64,000 nt of DNA from Leeuwenhoekiella polynyae (GCF_004104075.1 NZ_QOVK01000004.1:1-64000); one strand, 5' to 3'. Positions 18,031 to 27,518 are shown, numbered from the stretch's first letter. The notes: generated by a model not told the origin, from the letters alone. Program-made: numbers and translations.

Positions 18031-19434
18031 TTAATAGGTGCTTGTTTTTAGAAGTTTTTCTAAATCTTCAGAACTCAATGTTTTTCCACTTTTAATTACC
18101 ATAAAAATATCTTGAGTGTTTTGAATATTTTCAAGCGGATTGGAATTGAGCAAAACTAAGTCTGCAGCTGCGCCACTTTTGATTTCCGGAAGTTGCTTTT
18201 GTAAAAAATTTGACCCATTAGAAGCAGAAGTCTGTAAAGCTTGTAGCGGAGTTAAACCAGCAGCTACTAAAGCTTTTAATTCTTTGTGAAGTGAAATTCC
18301 GGGATAGGTATAGGAGTTGAATGCACCACTGTCTGAACCAGCTAAAAGTTTCACATTATTTGCAGCAAGTTCTCCAGCCAGTTTTACAAATACCGAATCC
18401 AGATTTTTACGCATAATTACAAATTCCGGGGAAGCATTTTTAGCACTATTTATACGATCAGCATAGGTTTTTTGAATTCCGGGCCCTATGTATTTTAAGT
18501 ATTCGTCAGTGGTGTGGTCGGTTTCATCAAGATGGCTTAAGGTGTGCCCTATGTGTAAAGTAGGCACTACATAAACATCATTTTCTTTAAGCTTAGAAAA
18601 AGTTTCTTGAGCTACCGAATCTGAATACGTTTTCATCACGCGGTCTAAGGAATTCCAGAACCCTGTTTCGTTATTTCTAACAGCTTCGGTGATTGTGATT
18701 TCTTCTATAGAACATCCTTTTAAAACATAATATAAATGCTCAATAGCATCAATGCCTGTGTTTGTAGTTTCTTCAACCGTAACGGTATACGGCATATGAC
18801 CGCTGGTAATCATTCCACGTTTTTCTGCTTCAGCGATAACTTTTAAATAATTCTCGCCATTAATTTTGCTGTCATAGATCTTTACAAAATCTACATTCAA
18901 TTGCTCTAAAGAGTCTAAAGCAGTATTGATTTCTTCATTATTAGAAACCTCAAGTGAACCAGCCCAAGTCGCCCCGGGACCGTCTATCTTAGGCCCTGAA
19001 GTATAAATTGTAGGCCCCACCAGGTTACCGTCAGCGATTTGTTTTTGCCATTCTTTTATAGCGGTTGTCAAATCACCGTCGGCATCGCGTACTGTTGTAA
19101 TACCGTTTGCAATAAAGAGGTTGAGTAATTTTTTATTTTCTTCTGTAAGCTCTTTTCCACCTCTAAAATGAACGTGGTTATCCCAAAGCCCCGTCATTAG
19201 ATATTTGCCGCTTCCATCGATTTGCTGTGCTGCAGAACTGGTTAAAAGGTCTTTGCTTTTTATAATGGAATGAATGGTATCTCCTGCGATGAATACCGAT
19301 TGATCTTTAAGGATTTCACCGGTTTCTAAATCTATGATATTCACATTGTGAATCGCTGCACTAAATTGCGGCGGTGGGTTTCCGCAGGAATTGAAAAGTA
19401 AAGCTGAAAGAATAAGCGTGAAAATCAGTCGCAT
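18031..19434 (-). CDS. amidohydrolase-family lipoprotein (imidazolonepropionase/prolidase-like)
   Basis: This 467-residue lipoprotein has the lipobox FNSC near residue 18. The metal-dependent TIM-barrel hydrolase has H-x-H in WDNHVHFRGG (~residue 88), a metal-binding His in GHMPYT, a further His in PTLHIGH, and the catalytic Asp in AGSDSGAFNSY. The C-terminal beta-sandwich is typical (AADLVLLNSNPLENI). The closest functional groups are secreted dipeptidases and Xaa-Pro dipeptidase-like amidohydrolases; the substrate cannot be told from sequence. Its 3' end contains an AT-rich nested hairpin (about 18003-18060) partly inside the coding sequence that may serve as terminator. Confidence 0.9.
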   Translation of the reverse strand: MRLIFTLILSALLFNSCGNPPPQFSAAIHNVNIIDLETGEILKDQSVFIAGDTIHSIIKSKDLLTSSAAQQIDGSGKYLMTGLWDNHVHFRGGKELTEENKKLLNLFIANGITTVRDADGDLTTAIKEWQKQIADGNLVGPTIYTSGPKIDGPGATWAGSLEVSNNEEINTALDSLEQLNVDFVKIYDSKINGENYLKVIAEAEKRGMITSGHMPYTVTVEETTNTGIDAIEHLYYVLKGCSIEEITITEAVRNNETGFWNSLDRVMKTYSDSVAQETFSKLKENDVYVVPTLHIGHTLSHLDETDHTTDEYLKYIGPGIQKTYADRINSAKNASPEFVIMRKNLDSVFVKLAGELAANNVKLLAGSDSGAFNSYTYPGISLHKELKALVAAGLTPLQALQTSASNGSNFLQKQLPEIKSGAAADLVLLNSNPLENIQNTQDIFMVIKSGKTLSSEDLEKLLKTSTY

Positions 19435-19496
19435 TTGAGGGATTTTTAAATTTCTAGAAAATTACTGCAATCTATTCAATTAGGAAATCTATAAAA

Positions 19497-19524
19497 GCAA
19501 AAGAGCCCCATAACAGGAGCTCTT
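19497..19524 (-). terminator. rho-independent terminator of gnd
   Basis: On the minus strand the 9-bp stem AAGAGCTCC / GGGGCTCTT (one G-U) is followed by TTGCTTTTAT. It lies on the far side of the repeat that starts at the gnd stop codon, so the repeat is inside the gnd transcript. Confidence 0.7.
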
Positions 19525-19547
19525 ATACTTTATATTTAAGAGGATAA

Positions 19548-19648
19548 TTTTATTGGCATCGCCAGAGGGTTTACTATTCAGAAGCTTGTCTCGAAATAGG
19601 AAATTTGTTTCTAACGAATTCCTCGTAAGCTTACCCTTGGGTAATTTA
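19548..19648 (-). repeat. stop-codon-anchored interspersed repeat, copy 2 (full length)
   Basis: Read on the minus strand, this 101-nt element starts with the TAA stop of gnd (TAAATTACCCAAGGGTAAGC) and includes ATTCGTTAGAAA, ATTTCGAGACAAG and the 3' end CGATGCCAATAAAA. The first 14 bases after the stop can fold as TTACC-CAAG-GGTAA. It matches copy 1 along its whole length with block-wise divergence. Confidence 0.75.
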
Positions 19649-21058
19649 CTTACCCCATTCGGTATGAAAAACACCTTCACGATCTATACGCTCGTAGGTA
19701 TGAGAACCAAAGTTGTCACGCTGTGCCTGAATCAAGTTGAGCGGTAAATGACTTGAAGTATATGCTTCAAAATAATTTAATGCACTAGAAAGTCCGGGAA
19801 CCGGAATACCGCTTTGAGCTGCATAAGCTACAGTTTCGCGAACAGAAGCTAACGTACCCTGAACTTTATCAACAAATGAAGGCGCTAACAGCAAGTTAGG
19901 TAGTTCTTTATCTGCGGTGTAGGCGTCAGAAATATCTTCTAATAAACCTGCACGTATGATACAACCTGCTCTCCATATTTTTGCAATTACAGACATATCT
20001 AAATCATATTCATACTCTTTAGAAGCATCAGCAAGCTGGTGTAAACCTTGTGCATAAGCTACGATAAACGCAAAATATAAAGACTCTTCTGCAAGCGCAA
20101 TGATCTTATCTTTATCAATAGGTTGTGGTTCCGGGCGACTGTACAATTTATCAGCAACGATACGCTCGTCTTTTAATGCAGAAATCTCACGCATACTAAC
20201 CGCAACGTCTATTGTTGGGACTGGTATACCTAAATCCATTGCATTTTGAGAAGTCCATTTACCAGTACCTTTTTGCTTGGCTTTGTCTAATATTTTGTCA
20301 ACCAATCTACCATCACCCAAGTCATCTTCTTGTTTAAAGATTTCCGCAGTAATTTCAACTAAAAAGGATTGCAAACGGCCTTTATTCCACAAGTCATAAA
20401 CCTGATGCAGTTCGTCGTTATCTAAACCTACAGACTTTCTCAATAAGTCATAGATCTCTGATGTTAATTGCATCAAACCGTATTCAATACCATTATGAAC
20501 CATCTTCACGTAGTTTCCTGCAGATTTAGGGCCTAAATGCGCTACACAAGGCTCACCGTTAAATTTAGCCGAAACAGCTTCAAAAATAGGTTTAATATGC
20601 GTGTAAGCTTCTGCATTACCGCCGGGCATAATACTAGGTCCTTTACGAGCACCTTCTGCACCGCCACTAACACCAGCACCAAAGAAATTAATACCTTTTT
20701 CTTTTAAATAAGCTTCACGACGGTCTGTGTCTGTGAAGAATGAGTTACCCCCATCTATTATAATATCACCTTTATCAAGATGTGGTAATAAAGTTTCTAT
20801 TACTTGATCTACAATTTTACCTGCAGGAACAAGCAGCATAATTTTTCGGGGAGCAGCCAGGGCATCTACAAAAGTTTCTATTTCGGTAGAAGCATCTACT
20901 TTTTCTAAATTTCCACCTTCTTTCTTTAAAGCATCAACTTTTTCCTGATCTAGGTCATAGCCAAAAGCTTTAAAATCGTTGTCTGCGACGTTTAATATAA
21001 AGTTGCGTCCCATAACACCGAGACCTACCAGGCCAAAATCATAATTTTTATGCTCCAT
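19646..21058 (-). CDS. gnd: 6-phosphogluconate dehydrogenase, decarboxylating
   Basis: This 470-residue enzyme oxidises 6-phosphogluconate to ribulose 5-phosphate and CO2 with NADP+. It has the N-terminal Rossmann motif GLVGLGVMGRNF and the substrate-binding GVSGGAEGARKGPSIMPGG. The catalytic region is KMVHNGIEYGLMQ (Lys and Glu), and the conserved C-terminal end reads FHTEWGK with the Arg-containing REGVFHT. The length is typical of the long, NADP-type enzyme. It lies divergent from zwf-pgl across a 205-base intergenic region, so all three oxidative pentose-phosphate genes share one control region. Its stop codon opens a dispersed repeat, followed by the terminator at 19497-19524. Confidence 0.97.
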   Translation of the reverse strand: MEHKNYDFGLVGLGVMGRNFILNVADNDFKAFGYDLDQEKVDALKKEGGNLEKVDASTEIETFVDALAAPRKIMLLVPAGKIVDQVIETLLPHLDKGDIIIDGGNSFFTDTDRREAYLKEKGINFFGAGVSGGAEGARKGPSIMPGGNAEAYTHIKPIFEAVSAKFNGEPCVAHLGPKSAGNYVKMVHNGIEYGLMQLTSEIYDLLRKSVGLDNDELHQVYDLWNKGRLQSFLVEITAEIFKQEDDLGDGRLVDKILDKAKQKGTGKWTSQNAMDLGIPVPTIDVAVSMREISALKDERIVADKLYSRPEPQPIDKDKIIALAEESLYFAFIVAYAQGLHQLADASKEYEYDLDMSVIAKIWRAGCIIRAGLLEDISDAYTADKELPNLLLAPSFVDKVQGTLASVRETVAYAAQSGIPVPGLSSALNYFEAYTSSHLPLNLIQAQRDNFGSHTYERIDREGVFHTEWGK

Positions 21059-21263
21059 AATAATGAGTTATTGTTCTTTTTAATTTGACACCATAATGTT
21101 TTTATAAAGCCTCCCGTGTGCCGTAAAGATGCCTTATTTTTGTATTGGTTAAAGCCAAAATTAAATGATAACATTGACTTTTTACTGCTTTATTCTATAA
21201 ACTCATGTTATAATTGCAAATAACCAACTAACACACCATAAAACTGAAAATCATTATTTTTTT

Positions 21264-22802
21264 ATGAATAATACATCTAACCAGCTATTGGTAATTTTTG
21301 GAGCGTCTGGAGATTTAACGGCTCGTAAACTTATCCCTGCTCTATACAATTTATATGAAGGCGGACATTTCCCTGAAAATTTTGCGGTTTTGGGAGCGAG
21401 TAGAAGTGACCTCACTGATGAAGAATTTAGAAAACGCGTAGTTTATGAGAGTCCGTTTTTAAAAGAACAAGTAAAAAAGAAAGATAAAGACTTCATCAAG
21501 AAGTTTGCAGATATAATGTTTTATTCAGATTTAGGAAGTGATTATGATTCTGAATATAGCAACTTGAATAAGCGTATTGAAGCGCTTAACAAAGAACATA
21601 AACTAGACGAGAACTATACCTTTTATCTTTCTACGCCACCTAGTTTGTATGAGCCTATTGCAAAAAATCTTTCAGATCAAGGGCTAACTAAAGGTTCTGG
21701 TACTGACAAAGCTTTTAGACGTATCGTTGTTGAAAAACCATTTGGTTATAGTCTCGAGACAGCAAAAGAGTTGAACATAGGCTTACAGAAGTATTTTAAG
21801 GAAAAGCAGATCTACCGTATAGATCATTATTTAGGAAAAGAAACTGTACAGAACTTAATGGTTACCCGTTTCTCTAACTCTATTTTTGAGCCGCTTTGGA
21901 ATCGTAACTACATTCACCACGTGCAAATCACTAATGCCGAAACGGTAGGAGTAGAGAAGCGTGGTGGTTATTATGATAAGTCTGGAGCTTTACGCGATAT
22001 GTTTCAGAGTCACTTATTACAGATTGTTTCGCTTATCGTTATGGAGCCACCTATAAGTGCAGAGGCTGATGAGATACATAATGAAAAGGTAAAAGCGTTG
22101 AAGTCAATAAGAATGATGACTAGTAAAGACGACCTTTTCAATAATACAATGAAGGGGCAATATGTAGCTTCTAGTATAGACGGAAAACGCGTAAAAGGCT
22201 ATCGTGAAGAAGAAGGTGTAGACCCTGAATCTAAAACCGAAACCTATGCGGCTGTTAAGTTTTTTGTAGACAACTGGCGTTGGAAAGATGTACCATTTTA
22301 TGTACGTACTGCTAAGCGTATGCCTACTAAAGTAACCGAAGTGGTTATTCACTTTAAAACACCGCATCATCAGGTCTTTAAAGAGCAAGACGTTAATAAT
22401 AAAGATAATAAGCTGGTTATACGTATTCAGCCAGATGAAGGTATCCTCATCAAATTTGGTGTAAAAGTACCCGGGCAAGGCTTTAAAGTAGAACGCGCAA
22501 ATATGGACTTTTACTACAGCAGTCTTGCAGATAAAAATATTATGGATGCTTACGAGCGTTTATTACTTGATGCTATGCAGGGAGATACTACTCTATATGC
22601 GCGAGCAGATGAAGTGGAAGCGGCCTGGGCATTTGTTGATCCTATTTTAGATTATTGGGCTAATGATAAAGATGTTCCTACTTACGGTTATCCTGCCGGA
22701 ACCTGGGGACCTAAAAATTCTGATGATCTTATAGAAGATAGTAACGGCTGGAGAAATCCGGGAGAGCTATTGACAGACGAAACCGGTTTCTGTATTATTT
22801 AA
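21264..22802 (+). CDS. zwf: glucose-6-phosphate 1-dehydrogenase
   Basis: This 512-residue enzyme catalyses the first step of the oxidative pentose-phosphate pathway. It shows the nucleotide-binding motif IFGASGDLTARKLIPALYNL at the N-terminus, the EKPFGYS segment and the active-site signature RIDHYLGKETVQN (residues ~184-196, with the catalytic His downstream region). The C-terminal part has typical RADEVEAAW and YPAGTWGP motifs. The start codon ATG at 21264 follows an A/T-rich leader with no strong Shine-Dalgarno site, as usual in this phylum. pgl follows 30 bases later, forming a zwf-pgl operon divergent from gnd. Confidence 0.97.
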   Translation: MNNTSNQLLVIFGASGDLTARKLIPALYNLYEGGHFPENFAVLGASRSDLTDEEFRKRVVYESPFLKEQVKKKDKDFIKKFADIMFYSDLGSDYDSEYSNLNKRIEALNKEHKLDENYTFYLSTPPSLYEPIAKNLSDQGLTKGSGTDKAFRRIVVEKPFGYSLETAKELNIGLQKYFKEKQIYRIDHYLGKETVQNLMVTRFSNSIFEPLWNRNYIHHVQITNAETVGVEKRGGYYDKSGALRDMFQSHLLQIVSLIVMEPPISAEADEIHNEKVKALKSIRMMTSKDDLFNNTMKGQYVASSIDGKRVKGYREEEGVDPESKTETYAAVKFFVDNWRWKDVPFYVRTAKRMPTKVTEVVIHFKTPHHQVFKEQDVNNKDNKLVIRIQPDEGILIKFGVKVPGQGFKVERANMDFYYSSLADKNIMDAYERLLLDAMQGDTTLYARADEVEAAWAFVDPILDYWANDKDVPTYGYPAGTWGPKNSDDLIEDSNGWRNPGELLTDETGFCII

Positions 22803-22832
22803 ATTAATTTTTTAATTATAAAACTTCCATTG

Positions 22833-23543
22833 ATGGATTTACATATAAAAGAAACAAAGCAGTTAGTAGCTGAAGCGTTTTCTGAATTTTTTAAAGAAAA
22901 GTGTTCAACCGGTGATGATGTACATATCGCATTATCTGGCGGAAGCACTCCTAAAATAGTTTTTGATCATTTAGCTGCAGAATATGGAGCTGAAATTGAT
23001 TGGTCAAAAGTTTTCTTGTATTGGGGTGATGAGCGTTGCGTACCACCTTCAGATTCAGAGAGTAATTATAAAATGACGGTAGAGCACCTCATTTCTAAAA
23101 TTGATATTCCAGAAGAAAATATCTTCAGAATTCTAGGTGAAGATGATCCTGAAGAAGAAGCAAAACGGTATTCTAACGTTCTTGATGAGCAATTGCCTAA
23201 AGCGAACGGAATTCCCTGTTTTGACTTGGTAATGCTGGGTATGGGAGATGATGGCCATACTGTTTCTATTTTTCCTTACAATATAGAATTATGGGAAATG
23301 CCCGAGAATTGCCGTGTAGCAAAACATCCTGACAGCGGTCAACAACGTGTAACATTTACCGGTAAGATTGTAAATAATGCAAAGACGATTGCATTTTTAG
23401 TAACCGGCGCCGGTAAAACTGAAAAAGTGACCAGTATCATAAAAGAGCAAGAAGGGTATAAACAATATCCTGCAAGTTTAGTCTCTCCTAAACAAGGTGA
23501 ATTGCACTGGTTTTTAGATCAGGACGCAGCAGCAGGATTTTAA
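22833..23543 (+). CDS. pgl: 6-phosphogluconolactonase
   Basis: This 236-residue cytoplasmic enzyme hydrolyses 6-phosphogluconolactone, the second step of the pathway begun by zwf just upstream. Motifs are ALSGGSTPK (phosphate binding), YWGDERCVPPSDSESNY and GMGDDGHTVSIFP, all diagnostic of the NagB/SugarP-isomerase-like lactonase family. I use the ATG at 22833 (MDLHIKE); the codon before it is a TTG that could only add one residue. The stop at 23543 converges with the CDF transporter gene, leaving 14 bases between, and no terminator hairpin is visible there. Confidence 0.95.
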   Translation: MDLHIKETKQLVAEAFSEFFKEKCSTGDDVHIALSGGSTPKIVFDHLAAEYGAEIDWSKVFLYWGDERCVPPSDSESNYKMTVEHLISKIDIPEENIFRILGEDDPEEEAKRYSNVLDEQLPKANGIPCFDLVMLGMGDDGHTVSIFPYNIELWEMPENCRVAKHPDSGQQRVTFTGKIVNNAKTIAFLVTGAGKTEKVTSIIKEQEGYKQYPASLVSPKQGELHWFLDQDAAAGF

Positions 23544-23557
23544 GAAATAATCTAGTA

Positions 23558-24439
23558 TTAAGGACAATTCCCAGGCTCAACATGAATTAAAATAAAGTTG
23601 AGGTTGGGAATTTCTTCTTTAAGATGATCCTGTAAGCGGTGTGCTATCTCGTGACCTTCAGCAACTGTAATGCTTCCATCAACTATTGCGTGTAAATCCA
23701 GATGATAACTCATTCCGGCTTTTCTGATGAATGCCTTTTCGGTATCGATAACTCCGGGAACTTCTAAAGCCTTTTCACGCACTGCTTCAATGACATCATC
23801 ATAGCGGTTTTCATCCATTATTTCGCCTAAAGCAGGTCTAAAAATAAGGTACGCGTTATATAGAATTATTCCGGAAGCAAAAAGCGCAGCCCAGTCATCA
23901 GCCGTTTCAAATCCTTTTCCAAAAATTATAGCAATAGAGATTCCTAAGAAAGCCATTATCGACGTAATGGCATCGCTGCGGTGATGCCAGGCATCAGCTT
24001 TAAGAGAAGAACTGTTTGTCTCTTTACTGCGTTTTAAAACAATTCTGAAAGATATTTCTTTCCAGATAATTATTGTGGCAAGCACTGCAAGCGTCCAGGG
24101 TTTTGGAGTTTCCTGAGGTGTAATTAGAAGAATATTCTGCACACTTTCATATGCTATAAAAGTTGCTGAAGTAACTAAAAAAGCTACCACCATAAACGTG
24201 ATGAGCGGCTCTATTTTACCGTGCCCGTAAGGATGATTATCATCGGCAGGTCGCTCTGCATATTTGAGGCCGAAAAGCACTAATAAAGAAGCAAAAATAT
24301 CTGCTGTAGATTCTATAGCATCAGCAATAAGCGCATACGAGTTTCCAAAAATACCAGCTAAGCCTTTAGCAATAGCCAGTATAGTATTACCTACAATACT
24401 AAAATAAGTGGCACTAATTGCAGATTTGGTTTTGCTCAT
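23558..24439 (-). CDS. cation diffusion facilitator (CDF) family transporter
   Basis: This 293-residue inner-membrane protein has about six transmembrane helices in the first ~200 residues. CDF metal-site motifs are present: an Asp pair in ALIADAIESTADI, the HPYGHGKIE loop, and the second site HHRSDAITS. The C-terminal cytoplasmic domain has the fold typical of CDF dimers (MSYHLDLHAIVDGSITVAEGHEIAHRLQDHL). It exports divalent metal ions (Zn, Co, Fe or Mn) by proton antiport; the transmembrane metal ligands H-D fit a zinc- or iron-type member, but selectivity is uncertain. It is not obviously in an operon with neighbours. Confidence 0.93.
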   Translation of the reverse strand: MSKTKSAISATYFSIVGNTILAIAKGLAGIFGNSYALIADAIESTADIFASLLVLFGLKYAERPADDNHPYGHGKIEPLITFMVVAFLVTSATFIAYESVQNILLITPQETPKPWTLAVLATIIIWKEISFRIVLKRSKETNSSSLKADAWHHRSDAITSIMAFLGISIAIIFGKGFETADDWAALFASGIILYNAYLIFRPALGEIMDENRYDDVIEAVREKALEVPGVIDTEKAFIRKAGMSYHLDLHAIVDGSITVAEGHEIAHRLQDHLKEEIPNLNFILIHVEPGNCP

Positions 24440-24519
24440 CGCTTTATTGTAGATTTAAGGGAGCGCAAAGGTCACACATTTAAGCGGCCTAAAAGAAAAA
24501 ATAAGCGTTAAGATTTGTG

Positions 24520-24576
24520 TTTATTGGCACAATGCAATACGTTGAATGCCTCCTAGGCTTACCTCAAGGTAGTTTA
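24520..24576 (-). repeat. stop-codon-anchored interspersed repeat, copy 3 (internally deleted)
   Basis: Read on the minus strand, this 57-nt element starts at the TAA stop of the MscS gene (TAAACTACCTTGAGGTAAGC) and ends TGTGCCAATAAA. It has both ends of the element but lacks about 40 bases of the middle. Its first part can fold as TACC-TTGA-GGTA. Confidence 0.7.
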
Positions 24577-25680
24577 CTTATCTCTAAGCAAATCTGACTT
24601 ATCTGGTTCTTTTATAGATTTTTCGACTTTTTTACTATCCTCACGCTTTTGCATTTCAATACGAGTACGCGGTAAACTATGCGGATAATTTTCCTGAATA
24701 AAGATCACGAGTTTCTCTCTTACGTGTACCCGTAGATCCCAAGCAGTAGGAGAGTCTATCGCACTCATTAAAGCACGGGTTTCAACCATTTCATTATTAG
24801 TATCTGTCACCTGAAGCACGTTGACCTCACCATCCCATAAGTCAGTATTTTTTAGGATACGGGTAAGTTCTTCACGCAAGGCGTCAAAGGGAACATTATA
24901 ATCAGTATAGATAAAAACAGTTCCCAAAATATCTGAGGAGTTACGCGTCCAGTTTTGAAAGGGTTGTTCTATAAAATAAGTAGTTGGTAAAACAAGGCGT
25001 CGTTTATCCCAGATTTTTACAACAACGTAGGTTAGATATATTTCTTCAATACGACCCCATTCTCCTTCTACAACCACCACATCATCTAAACGGATGGGTT
25101 GTGTAAATGCAATCTGTATCCCCGCCATTAAAGTACCTAATGCTTTCTGCGCAGCAAAACCAATTATAATCCCTGCAATACCAGCTGAGGTAAGCATGCT
25201 AACACCAATAGAGCGAATACTATCAAAACTCATCAGCGCTATACTTACTGCAAAAAGTATGATTAGAAACATCAAAACACGTTCTAATACTGTGAATTGT
25301 GTGTAAATCTTACGAGCGTGTACATTATCTGAAGCGCTCATGTCGTATTTGATTAAAATATTGCTCTTAAAAGCTTTTAGAATAACAATTAAAATCCAGG
25401 TTATACTCAATATGAAAAGTAAGGTACTGGTATGAGAAAGTACTTCTTCATTTATAAACTCAAGTATCTTATCATTTGTTTTAAGAATACGAGTCACTAA
25501 AGCCAGCATAAACAGCACCAATGGAATTCGTATTCTTCCGGCAAAATTTACCGGTAGGATATTTTTTGGACTCTTGCCTAATTTTCGAAAAAAGTAAAAG
25601 ATCAGACCAAAAATAATTATTCCCGCAAGGAGCGTAATGAGTAAAAATTTTGATGTGTGAGAGTCTAAATAGTTAAGCAT
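24574..25680 (-). CDS. MscS-type mechanosensitive ion channel
   Basis: This 368-residue inner-membrane protein has a first hydrophobic segment near residues 12-32, three to four further transmembrane helices, and a core MscS pore helix and beta domain (residues ~165-245; GIAGIIIGFAAQKALGTLMAG, PIRLDDVVVVEGEWGRIEEI, VLPTTYFIEQPFQNW). The soluble C-terminal domain ends in a charged Lys/Glu/Asp tail. It is a pressure-relief channel in hypo-osmotic shock. It is larger than E. coli MscS (286) because of the extra N-terminal helices and tail, and is typical of the longer MscS-like proteins. Its stop codon starts copy 3 of the dispersed repeat. Confidence 0.92.
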   Translation of the reverse strand: MLNYLDSHTSKFLLITLLAGIIIFGLIFYFFRKLGKSPKNILPVNFAGRIRIPLVLFMLALVTRILKTNDKILEFINEEVLSHTSTLLFILSITWILIVILKAFKSNILIKYDMSASDNVHARKIYTQFTVLERVLMFLIILFAVSIALMSFDSIRSIGVSMLTSAGIAGIIIGFAAQKALGTLMAGIQIAFTQPIRLDDVVVVEGEWGRIEEIYLTYVVVKIWDKRRLVLPTTYFIEQPFQNWTRNSSDILGTVFIYTDYNVPFDALREELTRILKNTDLWDGEVNVLQVTDTNNEMVETRALMSAIDSPTAWDLRVHVREKLVIFIQENYPHSLPRTRIEMQKREDSKKVEKSIKEPDKSDLLRDK

Positions 25681-25795
25681 AATGCAGGTTTTCTATATTC
25701 ATTTTTGAATTTAAGCGGTAACCTCTCTAAATTAAGTTAAGATTATTTAAAATTTTTAATACAAGTTAACTATAACGTTGGTTAGTTTTAGATGT

Positions 25796-25827
25796 AAAAA
25801 AAGCGCTGTATAAAAACAGCGCCTTTT
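25796..25827 (-). terminator. rho-independent terminator of the first susCD operon
   Basis: On the minus strand the stem GGCGCTGT / ACAGCGCT with a TTTTAT loop is followed by a run of seven T residues. It lies about 26 bases beyond the SusD stop codon (25853). Confidence 0.88.
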
Positions 25828-25852
25828 AGCTTAAATAAAAATTTATTTACAA

Positions 25853-27487
25853 TTAACCATTCGTATAACCCGGGTTTTGAGTTAACTCTGCTTCTTTATT
25901 CAACTGAATTTCTCTTAATGGGATAGGGAACAATTCGTGGAATTCTTGTAAACCTTCAATGCGCATTGTTTGTGGTAAGGGGATACTTTCATCTTGTACA
26001 TTTAAGCGCGTTGCACGTTCTACAAGCATTTTAGTACGCATTAACGTCATTCTTCTATTTTCTTCTGCTAATAATTCACGTACGCGCTCATCAAGTATAA
26101 AATCAAGATCCATATCACCAGCACTTACTTGTGGAGCTTCGGCTCGAGTTCTAAGAATATTTATAGTTGTAGCTGCTCCTCCTGGATTATTTTGCATTAC
26201 TTGTGCTTCTGCTTTAAGTAGATAGGTTTCACCAAGTCTCATTAGTATAAAATCTTTCCACATACCAAAACCAAATACGTCAGCAGGGTCAAAATGTCCC
26301 CATTTTAATGTATATGGTTGAATTCTTGCTAATGTGTCTATCCCTGTATAGGGTACTAGCTCCCCGTAGATATCAGAAAAATTGGGATCTGGGTTATTAT
26401 ATCTAAAACGTTTGTGAATGTTGTATTTAGAATTACGCATATCCGTATCATCATAGAGGTCATAAATAACCCAGTTATTCAACCGAATACGAGCAACACC
26501 ACGTCCACCCAAAGAATCAGCCGGAATCATACCATTGATATTATGATATCCTGCCCCCCAAATTCTACGGTGTTGTGGATTACCACTTGAACCACCACGA
26601 ACGTCTGCCGGGTTTTCATTTTCAAGAACCCAGATAGCTTCTGTATTTCCTTGTGAACGTCTTTGATTTCCTTTGAAGAACATATCAGAAAAAGGATCTC
26701 CCGGTTCACTAGACTTTACACCATATCGCTCGTCAACAAGTTGAAATGCCTGACTGTTTATAATAATGTTAGCTTGATCTTCTGCTAAGTCTGGTTGCCC
26801 GCTTCTAAGATAGAAAGTCGCAAAAAGTTGGTGTGCAGCATACTTATTTACACGAGATTCAAATTCTGGAGCAGAAGTAGGTTCGCCTAAGTTTGCTGTT
26901 GCAAAAGTTAAATCTTCTTCAATTTGTGCATTGATTTCTTCTAATGAATTACGCGTATAATCAAAGCGTGCTTCGGTAACCGGCTCTGTAATGAGTGGAA
27001 CCCCACCAAATAGTGTTGCTAGATTATTATACGCATAGGCTCTAAAGAATCGCGCTTCAGCATTGATCGCATCTTTTTCTTCCTGAGCTATTTCTTCTGA
27101 AGTATTGTTTTCAACACTAGAAATTATACTATTTGTATTTTCTACCATATTATACCAAAGCTGCCAGCTTTGATAAGCAGCATTATCATCTGTTGTAAGC
27201 TGATTGTATTTATAGTAAGGAACTTCTATTCCCTGAGGTTCTGTAGGCCACGTAATGTCTGTACCGGCTTGCCAAACGCATAACCAACCCTGATCCCCAC
27301 TCCGGGTCTCAAAAGTGCTTAACATTTGATACAATCCTATCAGTTGAGCCTTATAACCCAATTCATCATTTAACGTTTCTGGTGTAAAATCAGAACGTAT
27401 TTCTTCTTCAAGAAAATCGTCACCACAAGAGCTAAGCACAAGGTTTAACCCAAGTAGCACAATTATTAGTTTAGATATATTTTTCAT
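25853..27487 (-). CDS. SusD/RagB-family outer-membrane glycan-binding lipoprotein (first pair)
   Basis: I place the start at the ATG ending at 27487 (MKNISKLI), giving a signal peptide with lipobox LSSC and a mature protein of about 525 residues; an upstream ATG would add a charged 15-residue tail. SusD features: TPR-like helices in ARFFRAYAYNNLATLFGGVPLIT, the LGETYLLKAEAQVM helix near the C-terminus, and ERVRELLAEENRRMTLMR, ending in the usual FPIPLREIQLNKEAELTQNPGY. SusD proteins cap the SusC transporter and bind oligosaccharide at the cell surface. The gene follows susC with 31 bases between and ends at a terminator. Substrate not determinable; see the shared dyad with the distal enzyme operon. 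Confidence 0.95.
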   Translation of the reverse strand: MKNISKLIIVLLGLNLVLSSCGDDFLEEEIRSDFTPETLNDELGYKAQLIGLYQMLSTFETRSGDQGWLCVWQAGTDITWPTEPQGIEVPYYKYNQLTTDDNAAYQSWQLWYNMVENTNSIISSVENNTSEEIAQEEKDAINAEARFFRAYAYNNLATLFGGVPLITEPVTEARFDYTRNSLEEINAQIEEDLTFATANLGEPTSAPEFESRVNKYAAHQLFATFYLRSGQPDLAEDQANIIINSQAFQLVDERYGVKSSEPGDPFSDMFFKGNQRRSQGNTEAIWVLENENPADVRGGSSGNPQHRRIWGAGYHNINGMIPADSLGGRGVARIRLNNWVIYDLYDDTDMRNSKYNIHKRFRYNNPDPNFSDIYGELVPYTGIDTLARIQPYTLKWGHFDPADVFGFGMWKDFILMRLGETYLLKAEAQVMQNNPGGAATTINILRTRAEAPQVSAGDMDLDFILDERVRELLAEENRRMTLMRTKMLVERATRLNVQDESIPLPQTMRIEGLQEFHELFPIPLREIQLNKEAELTQNPGYTNG

Positions 27488-27518
27488 AAAGTTTATCTTT
27501 TTGTGTTTTTCCAATTTT

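Noticed and set aside
21059-21263. TATTTTTG (21135-21142) as a zwf promoter
   Set aside because: It matches TAnnTTTG, but I see no -33 element at proper spacing and it is ~120 bases from the start codon; too weak to list.
22830-22832. TTG as start codon of pgl
   Set aside because: An ATG follows at once and gives the same protein minus one residue; the TTG adds nothing.
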